Shown here: positions 58,615-64,000 of the stretch, in pieces
Layout of the letters: each line of letters starts with the position of its first letter
Numbering within the stretch: position 1 is the first letter of the stretch
Assembly: GCF_026930145.1 (NCBI RefSeq)
Contig: NZ_JANHOJ010000003.1
Coordinates: 176,824-240,823 of the forward strand
Direction: 5' to 3'
DNA from: Bartonella sp. A05
Lineage (GTDB): Bacteria > Pseudomonadota > Alphaproteobacteria > Rhizobiales > Rhizobiaceae
Length of the DNA stretch: 64,000 nt
The notes under the pieces: model-generated
Told to the model about the DNA's origin: nothing
Databases searched by the model: none
What the model saw: the letters and a program-made list of their open reading frames with translations, nothing else
Translations under genes and position numbers: made by a program

Positions 58615-59255
58615 CACATTGTCCTGCTCTTTCTGGACTTTTTTCTCGTAATTGGATTTTCATTCGCGGTGTTCCCTCGATAAAATTTCTTCCACCTGAG
58701 GGACCACCAGAAATTGCATTTGCGGGACGTTCTAATGTCGGAAAATCTTCCCTCATCAATGCCCTTGTCCGACAAAAAAATTTAGCGCGTACATCAAATA
58801 CACCAGGGCGGACTCAAGAACTCAATTATTTTATACCTGATTTCAGTAGCCAACCAGGTGATCTCCCTCCTATGGCTCTCGTAGATACGCCTGGTTATGG
58901 TTTTGCAGAAGCTCCCAAAAATCTGGTTGATGCATGGACACAGCTGATTTTCAACTATTTACGGGGTCGCACAACACTCAAACGCGTTTATGTTTTAATT
59001 GATTCACGCCATGGAATTAAAAAAAATGATGCAGATGTTCTTGATCTTCTTGATAAAGCCGCTGTCTCTTACCAAATTGTTTTAACCAAAAGCGATAAAA
59101 TTAAATCGAGTGCGCTTGAAAACGTAATAACAACAACAAAAATAAATCTTCTAAAACATCCAGCCGCTTATCCCGAGTTGATAGCCACTTCTTCAGAAAA
59201 AGTTGTAGGTTTAGAAGAATTACGTGCAGCTATTTTGCAAGCAATAACACGATAA
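58611..59255 (+). CDS. engB: Ribosome biogenesis GTP-binding protein EngB/YihA/YsxC
   Basis: A GTPase needed for assembly of the 50S subunit and normal division. The ATG overlaps the yidC stop codon by 4 bases. The 214-residue product has G1 [14 protein letters not shown] (about 38-51), G2 [17 protein letters not shown]3 [12 protein letters not shown]4 TKSDK and G5 TSSEK. All are intact. In most Rhizobiales argB follows engB; here it does not, which fits the loss of arginine synthesis in Bartonella. Confidence 0.96.
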   Translation: MTHCPALSGLFSRNWIFIRGVPSIKFLPPEGPPEIAFAGRSNVGKSSLINALVRQKNLARTSNTPGRTQELNYFIPDFSSQPGDLPPMALVDTPGYGFAEAPKNLVDAWTQLIFNYLRGRTTLKRVYVLIDSRHGIKKNDADVLDLLDKAAVSYQIVLTKSDKIKSSALENVITTTKINLLKHPAAYPELIATSSEKVVGLEELRAAILQAITR

Positions 59256-59404
59256 AATATACCTCTATCTTTGTTATAAATACAACTTAATGTTATAAAC
59301 ATAACTTCTGTTCGTTGTTAATAATCTTGTACTTACAGTAAAGTACCTTTATAAAATTTCTGTTACCTTAAAGAATCCATCGACTCTATTGGATCATATA
59401 AACT

Positions 59405-60097
59405 ATGCTGACACTTTTTCATTATCCTCTATCTTCTGCTTCCCGCTTCATACGTCTTATTCTGGAAGAATATGGTGTAGACATTCATCTAATAGAAGAG
59501 CATGAATGGGCAAGAAGACCTGAATTTCTTGCACTTAATCCGGCTGGTAATTTACCCGTTCTTCTTGCTGAATGCGAAATCCCGTTATCTGGAGCCACTG
59601 TTATTTATGAATATTTAGATGAAACACGTGGTGGACTAAGACAAGAAAAAAAATTTTTTCCCGAAAATCCTCTAAAACGTGCGGAGGTGCGTCGTCTTAA
59701 CGACTGGTTTTTAAACAAATTTGAAAATGAAATCACACGCCATATTATGCGAGAACGAATCTATAAACTTGAAATGCCGTTAGCTATTGGTGGCGGAGCT
59801 CCTAATTCGCAAATTTTACGCAATGCACGTGCCAATATTCCACCACATATGAACTATCTAAATTGGCTCTGTGCATCTCGCGACTGGTTGGTTGACTCTG
59901 AAATATCCTATGCGGATCTAGCAGCAGCAGCTTCTATTTCTGTCCTTGATTTTCTGGGAGAAATTGACTGGGAGAAATTTTCTTCTGCTCGAGAATGGTA
60001 TATGCGAATTAAATCGCGTCCTTCCTTTCGTTCTCTTTTAACTGACCGCATTCGAGGCATTGCACCAAGCCCTCATTATGCAGATCTTGACTTTTAA
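59405..60097 (+). CDS. fzlA: Glutathione S-transferase-fold protein, FzlA-like
   Basis: FzlA of Caulobacter binds FtsZ, curves its filaments and links the Z ring to cell-wall synthesis at division. The 230-residue product has an N-terminal thioredoxin-like GST domain (LTLFHYPLSSASRFIRLILE then NPAGNLPVLL) and an all-helical C-terminal domain. It ends in the tail RGIAPSPHYADLDF with Asp227, an acidic tail typical of FzlA and unlike ordinary GSTs. The length equals that of Caulobacter FzlA as I recall it. It is usually annotated simply as glutathione S-transferase. The assignment rests on tail and length, so I rate it probable. Confidence 0.78.
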   Translation: MLTLFHYPLSSASRFIRLILEEYGVDIHLIEEHEWARRPEFLALNPAGNLPVLLAECEIPLSGATVIYEYLDETRGGLRQEKKFFPENPLKRAEVRRLNDWFLNKFENEITRHIMRERIYKLEMPLAIGGGAPNSQILRNARANIPPHMNYLNWLCASRDWLVDSEISYADLAAAASISVLDFLGEIDWEKFSSAREWYMRIKSRPSFRSLLTDRIRGIAPSPHYADLDF

Positions 60098-60491
60098 GCA
60101 GATTACAGAAAGGATAATCCCATCACATCATAAAACACAAACCAATTAAGATAACTGAAATTATGAATAATATGTGTATAACAAAATAAAAATAACGTTG
60201 ACTTTTATCTATAATATCTCCTCTCCATATACAAAACTTATGCATTATAGGAAATAATATATCGATGCAGCAACATATTCTTCAAAATATTTTGAACAAT
60301 CTTTGCTCTGCATTCATGCTGTTTCTTCTATAATGATAACCAATGTATTTCTTGTCATAAGTGTATACAAACCAACTATTAGATTAAACACCAAACCTGC
60401 GAACGATTTTTTTCTATATGGAAAAAGAACTGTTGGAAAGAGCAAGAGAATTTGCCTATAATTAAAAATAAAGCGTCATAAGGAGAAGGAT
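60098..60491. other. Intergenic region between fzlA and dapB
   Basis: This AT-rich region shows nothing beyond the dapB ribosome binding site (AGGAGAAGG). Confidence 0.55.
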
Positions 60492-61298
60492 ATGCGCCTT
60501 ACAATTGTTGGTGCTAATGGCAGAATGGGACGTGAGCTGATTGCAGCTATCCAGCACAGAAAAGATATTGAGCTCAGTACTGTACTTGTACGCCAAGAGT
60601 CACCTTTCGTAGGAAAAGACGCCAGCATTTTGATTGGTTCAGAACATCTCGGAGTGCGCGTCACAGATAATCCAGAAGATGCCTTTTCTCACACAGAAGG
60701 TATTTTAGATTTCACTCAGCCACAAGCCAGTGTGGCGTATGCTAATTATGCGGCTCAAAAAGGTCTTGTTCATATTATTGGAACAACTGGATTTAGCAAA
60801 GAGGAAGATACACAAATTGCCGCTTTCGCGAAACATACAACCATTGTTAAATCCGGAAATATGAGCCTTGGCGTTAATCTGTTGGCGAATCTTGTGAGAA
60901 AAACAGCTAAAGCCTTAGACGCTGATGATTTTGATATTGAGATTTATGAGATGCATCATTCTAACAAAGTTGATGCCCCTTCTGGAACAGCTCTTTTTCT
61001 TGGAAATGCAGCAGCCAAAGGCCGCAACGTTACGCTTAAGGATGTTTATGTTAACGAACGCAATGGCTATACAGGACAACGTAAAAAAGGCACTATTGGC
61101 TTTGCCTGCTCACGAGGTGGAACTGTCATTGGCGACCACAGTGTTACTTTCGCAGGCTCCAATGAACGCATCATTCTTTCACATTCAGCACAAAAACGTT
61201 CTATTTTTGCTAATGGTGCCTTAAAAGCAGCTTTATGGGCACAGAATCGCGAAAATGGTCTTTATTCAATGCTCGATGTTTTAGGATTGGATGATTAA
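60492..61298 (+). CDS. dapB: 4-hydroxy-tetrahydrodipicolinate reductase
   Basis: DapB makes tetrahydrodipicolinate for lysine and meso-diaminopimelate synthesis; the latter is used in peptidoglycan. AGGAGAAGG precedes the ATG. The 268-residue product has the dinucleotide-binding motif [13 protein letters not shown] (about 4-16), GTTGFSKEE, the signature [16 protein letters not shown], and the C-terminal [20 protein letters not shown] (20 residues). All catalytic residues (HH and K of HHSNK) are present. It is probably cotranscribed with gpmA. Confidence 0.97.
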   Translation: MRLTIVGANGRMGRELIAAIQHRKDIELSTVLVRQESPFVGKDASILIGSEHLGVRVTDNPEDAFSHTEGILDFTQPQASVAYANYAAQKGLVHIIGTTGFSKEEDTQIAAFAKHTTIVKSGNMSLGVNLLANLVRKTAKALDADDFDIEIYEMHHSNKVDAPSGTALFLGNAAAKGRNVTLKDVYVNERNGYTGQRKKGTIGFACSRGGTVIGDHSVTFAGSNERIILSHSAQKRSIFANGALKAALWAQNRENGLYSMLDVLGLDD

Positions 61299-61336
61299 TG
61301 TTCAACAGTCAATAACTCTACTGTAGGATATTCATA

Positions 61337-61957
61337 ATGGGACGCACGCTTGTATTAATTCGTCATGGACAAAGTGAATGGAATAGCAAAAATCTGTTCA
61401 CTGGTTGGAAAGATCCAGATTTGACAGAAAAAGGCCACGCAGAAGCAATAACAGCAGGAAAGAATTTAAAAGCAGCGGGTTTTAAATTTGATATTGCTTA
61501 TACCTCCACTCTACAGCGTGCACAAAAAACAGCTCAACATATTTTGGCACAGATAGGACAACCGGATCTACAATTGGTGAAAAATTCAGCATTGAATGAA
61601 CGCAACTATGGGGATCTATCTGGTCTGAATAAAGATGAAGTACGTCAACGATGGGGACAAGAACAAGTGCATATATGGCGTCGTTCTTATGCCATTGCCC
61701 CACCTAGTGGAGAAAGTCTGCGTGATACCGGTGCACGTGTTTGGCCTTATTATATTCACCATATTCAACCTTATATTTTGCGCTCTCAAACTGTTTTGGT
61801 AGCAGCGCATGGCAACTCTCTTCGTGCTCTTATTATGGCAATCGAAGGCCTCAGCAGTGAAGAAATCATAACGACAGAACTTGCCACGGGTATTCCAATT
61901 ATTTATGAGTATAATGCTGACTCAACAATTTTATCAAAGAAGATCATCGAACATTAG
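61337..61957 (+). CDS. gpmA: 2,3-bisphosphoglycerate-dependent phosphoglycerate mutase
   Basis: The enzyme interconverts 3- and 2-phosphoglycerate in glycolysis and gluconeogenesis. The 206-residue product is the short form usual in Rhizobiales. The phospho-His motif [10 protein letters not shown] is at about 7-16 with [19 protein letters not shown] after it. [13 protein letters not shown] carries the catalytic Glu, [13 protein letters not shown] follows, and the second active-site His is in [12 protein letters not shown]. It follows dapB by 38 bases, an order shared with Brucella. Confidence 0.96.
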   Translation: MGRTLVLIRHGQSEWNSKNLFTGWKDPDLTEKGHAEAITAGKNLKAAGFKFDIAYTSTLQRAQKTAQHILAQIGQPDLQLVKNSALNERNYGDLSGLNKDEVRQRWGQEQVHIWRRSYAIAPPSGESLRDTGARVWPYYIHHIQPYILRSQTVLVAAHGNSLRALIMAIEGLSSEEIITTELATGIPIIYEYNADSTILSKKIIEH

Positions 61958-62032
61958 ATAATTAAAATACAATCGATTCAATAACTTATATTTCATGTTT
62001 TTTCAGTTAATCAATAAATTTCTATAATTTTA

Positions 62033-62061
62033 TTGACAGAATTGTTTCATAAGCCTAGATG
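62033..62061 (+). promoter_or_regulatory. Promoter of tRNA-Leu
   Basis: TTGACA (62033-62038), a 17-base spacer and TAGATG (62056-62061) lie just upstream of the tRNA. The -35 box is perfect and the -10 box is moderate. Confidence 0.6.
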
Positions 62062-62070
62062 ACTTTCATT

Positions 62071-62155
62071 GCCCAGATGGCGAAATTGGTAGACGCGCAG
62101 GTTTCAGGTACCTGTGCCGCAAGGCGTGGAGGTTCGAGTCCTCTTTTGGGCACCA
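62071..62155 (+). tRNA. tRNA-Leu (CAG)
   Basis: A class II tRNA with a long variable arm. The acceptor is GCCCAGA with TTTGGGC. The anticodon stem CAGGT/ACCTG encloses loop TTCAGGT, anticodon CAG. The variable arm is around TGCCGCAAGGCGT. The T arm has GGTTCGAGTCC, the discriminator is A, and CCA is encoded (62153-62155). It reads CUG codons. Confidence 0.96.
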
Positions 62156-62412
62156 TTCTATCTCAAGAAGTCCAATGAAATAAGTAAGTTAGCAACTTTA
62201 ATCATTTTTGCCCAATAAATTTTCCTTTTCGGCATCATTAAATTGCTTCTGTAGTATAAAAGACCATACATCATTTGTATTGATTTATTCTTTGACTGTA
62301 AATAATATTTTTTCTGCCGATCTAACGTGATAGCAATACTCTGGGTAGAACTGCATATATAGAAAACCTACACTATAGCAGCTCTACATAATTTAAATTA
62401 AAGTGAATTGCG

Positions 62413-63348
62413 CTATTTTGATGAAAAATATTTATCTACCAATGCATAGATAATCGCTGCTGTTTCAATATCTAGGATTCCATCATAATTTTCTTGACGA
62501 AAATGAAGTTGAAATGCTCTAATTAAACTTTTATATCCGCTTTCGGTGCCCGCAGAAGAAATATCATATCCATACTGGTTCAATTTAGCCAAAATATCTT
62601 CTTTAGTAGGAAGACTCTTACTAAATTGCGACTGATAATGAGCCTTTAGTTCATCATCATACCATGCTCCTATACCCGCATCATAAAGTTCTTTCCACGG
62701 GAAAGCTGCACCTGGATCACTTTTCCTTCCAATAGCAATATCACTGTGACCAACAACATTGATTGGCGTAATCTCTGGATAACGTTTCAGGATATTCAAT
62801 GCAAGCTCTTTAACTGCAGCAATTTGCGTTGGATTGTAGGGAGGAAATGCTAACACCCCATTATTATCAGTAACTAAACTGACTGCCTTACCTGCATCAA
62901 TCGATTTATCATCTTTACATCTAACCGATGCACGAATATCAGCATACCATGCATGCTTGTTTTCATCAAGCAGATTCAAAACATATGAATCCTTAAGATC
63001 CTCTCCAACTTTTTCAAAAAAACAAGAATGGCAGCTTGCTAAATTGACTATCTCAATTCCAATAGATGTATCATTTAAATTATTGCGTCCAGCCCATGCA
63101 CTCACACCCGCATGCCATGCACGTTCATTCTCATCAACCAGATTAAAAATACGCATATCCTTAAAACCCGCTTCAATATACGTCTTTTCTGAAGGATCAG
63201 GAACAAGATAATGCGAACTCACTAAAGATCCGGTAAGAGCTGCGACTGAAGCCTTAAAATCAATTGCAGTATAGTGCATTACCAAAAAACGGATGCGACG
63301 ATTAAAACTTTTTACAGAACGATAACTATTATAGTCAATCTGATACAT
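62413..63348 (-). CDS. AmpD-like N-acetylmuramoyl-L-alanine amidase with internal duplication and C-terminal peptidoglycan-binding domain
   Basis: AmpD-type amidases cleave the bond between muramic acid and L-alanine in anhydro-muropeptides during wall recycling. The 311-residue product has no signal peptide, so it should be cytosolic. The zinc and catalytic residues of AmpD appear intact: His25 in VMHYTA, Glu99 in SIGIEIVNL, His201 in VVGHSDIA and Asp211 in GRKSDPG. A peptidoglycan-binding type 1 domain follows (about 245-308). Between Glu99 and His201 lies an extra block: residues about 113-168 repeat 57-112 (LVDENERAWHAG versus LLDENKHAWYAD). The second copy has lost the catalytic Glu. This lengthens a conserved core and may disturb folding or activity. 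The ATG start follows AAAGGATTTTTCT. Confidence 0.9.
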   Translation of the reverse strand: MYQIDYNSYRSVKSFNRRIRFLVMHYTAIDFKASVAALTGSLVSSHYLVPDPSEKTYIEAGFKDMRIFNLVDENERAWHAGVSAWAGRNNLNDTSIGIEIVNLASCHSCFFEKVGEDLKDSYVLNLLDENKHAWYADIRASVRCKDDKSIDAGKAVSLVTDNNGVLAFPPYNPTQIAAVKELALNILKRYPEITPINVVGHSDIAIGRKSDPGAAFPWKELYDAGIGAWYDDELKAHYQSQFSKSLPTKEDILAKLNQYGYDISSAGTESGYKSLIRAFQLHFRQENYDGILDIETAAIIYALVDKYFSSK

Positions 63349-64000
63349 AGAAAAATCCTTTTTTTCAATTCACGAGTACCATGTAATGCTTACAATCAAT
63401 CGTCCACTAAACCAGCAGTTACATTATTTTTGAGAGTTATTTGCCATATATTTTACTATCTATTGTACTCAATCTTTAATATTTGCGCTAAAAATTGAAT
63501 TGAACAATCATAAAACATAAAAACAATTATCAATAATAAGTACTAACTCCCACACTCTCTCCACATAATCTAGTGAAGAGGTAATAAGACATCAATAAAA
63601 CCTGATTAACCACTTATCTTCTCAGACAATGCCCCAGCACAGTATTTTTTGAGAAAAAATTAACAAAATAATTGATTTAACACTTCTCAATATCACGCGT
63701 ACGACACAGATCTACCTGTTATTTATTGGAAATAATGCATAATCCACTTGAACTTTCTATCGCAAACAACACGACTCATTGCGCCTAATTGCTTAGCAAC
63801 AAACTAAGCGTACCTAGTAGCACCTTGAAAAAACTTTACGGCGATTTATTGACGCATAAATTGATAGCTACCAATATTTATATTTCGTTTTTCATGGTCA
63901 TATTTTTCAACAAAATCCGAAAGTTCTTATTTGGACACAACATAAATGGTTATAGAACCCTTTTTGAGATTGCATATTATTATAGAATTTACCGTGTCTC
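63349..64000. other. AT-rich non-coding end of the window
   Basis: About 0.65 kb with no gene or RNA that I can support. The next gene must lie beyond the window. Confidence 0.5.

Noticed and set aside
1..64000. CRISPR array or secretion-system or phage island
   Set aside because: No spaced direct repeats of CRISPR type and no cas, VirB, Trw or phage structural genes are present. The tandem repeats found are all inside protein genes.

Overview
The window reads as a chromosomal segment of a Bartonella species (Alphaproteobacteria, Rhizobiales). The DNA is AT-rich, with long AT-rich gaps between genes. The proteins are typical of the order: CtrA, SciP, ChpT, an EipA/DUF1134 protein, an FzlA-like GST-fold protein, an alphaproteobacterial Mrp, and the rpmH-rnpA-yidC-engB block. 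A YadA/BadA/Vomp-like trimeric autotransporter lies at one end. The species cannot be fixed from sequence alone. Low coding density, decayed remnants and the absence of argB after engB suit a reduced host-adapted genome. There is no phage, IS element, CRISPR array, rRNA operon or secretion-system cluster.

Layout. 0.8-2.8 kb: a compact trimeric autotransporter adhesin. 3.3-9.6 kb: prs, rplY, pth, an L,D-transpeptidase lipoprotein with a repeat-rich tail, ychF and a secreted PRC-barrel protein. 10.4-12.7 kb: trmL and the CCA-adding enzyme. 12.9-19.8 kb: a tightly coupled MoxR / DUF58 / two-large-membrane-protein operon. 20-25.5 kb: a broken small gene, a metallophosphoesterase, a cation-efflux protein, a 1.8 kb decayed gap holding a strong small-RNA candidate, and mnmA. 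25.8-30.3 kb: the cell-cycle block sciP-fliJ-ctrA-chpT, then eipA and a short coiled-coil membrane protein. 30.7 kb: tRNA-Met(CAU). 31.6-41.5 kb: a dipeptide/heme-type ABC importer (dppBCDF) preceded by three paralogous binding-protein genes and the stub of a fourth. 42-46.6 kb: tag, xseA (with an internal duplication), a TIGR02186-type protein and a TauE/SafE permease. 47-50.5 kb: etfB-etfA-ETF:ubiquinone oxidoreductase. 51-55.5 kb: a ProC-like dehydrogenase and the yraN-rsmI-pyrF-mrp group. 56-60 kb: rpmH-rnpA-yidC-engB and the fzlA homologue. 60.5-62 kb: dapB and gpmA. 62.1 kb: tRNA-Leu(CAG). 62.4-63.3 kb: an AmpD-like amidase with an internal duplication.

How the genes work together. Several genes serve envelope growth and division (L,D-transpeptidase, AmpD-like amidase, dapB, EipA, FzlA, CtrA circuit). 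Others serve translation and tRNA maturation (rplY, pth, trmL, cca, mnmA, rsmI, rpmH, rnpA, two tRNAs). A third group serves nutrient import and respiration (dpp system, ETF chain). The least ordinary signals are five. (1) A minus-strand small RNA at 23.1-23.2 kb with a near-consensus promoter, three stem-loops and UCCCC loops. (2) The dppA expansion with a repeated promoter module and a vestigial fourth copy. (3) A 64-residue tandem duplication in XseA. (4) A roughly 56-residue tandem duplication in the AmpD-like amidase. (5) Tandem 28-29 residue repeats in the L,D-transpeptidase.
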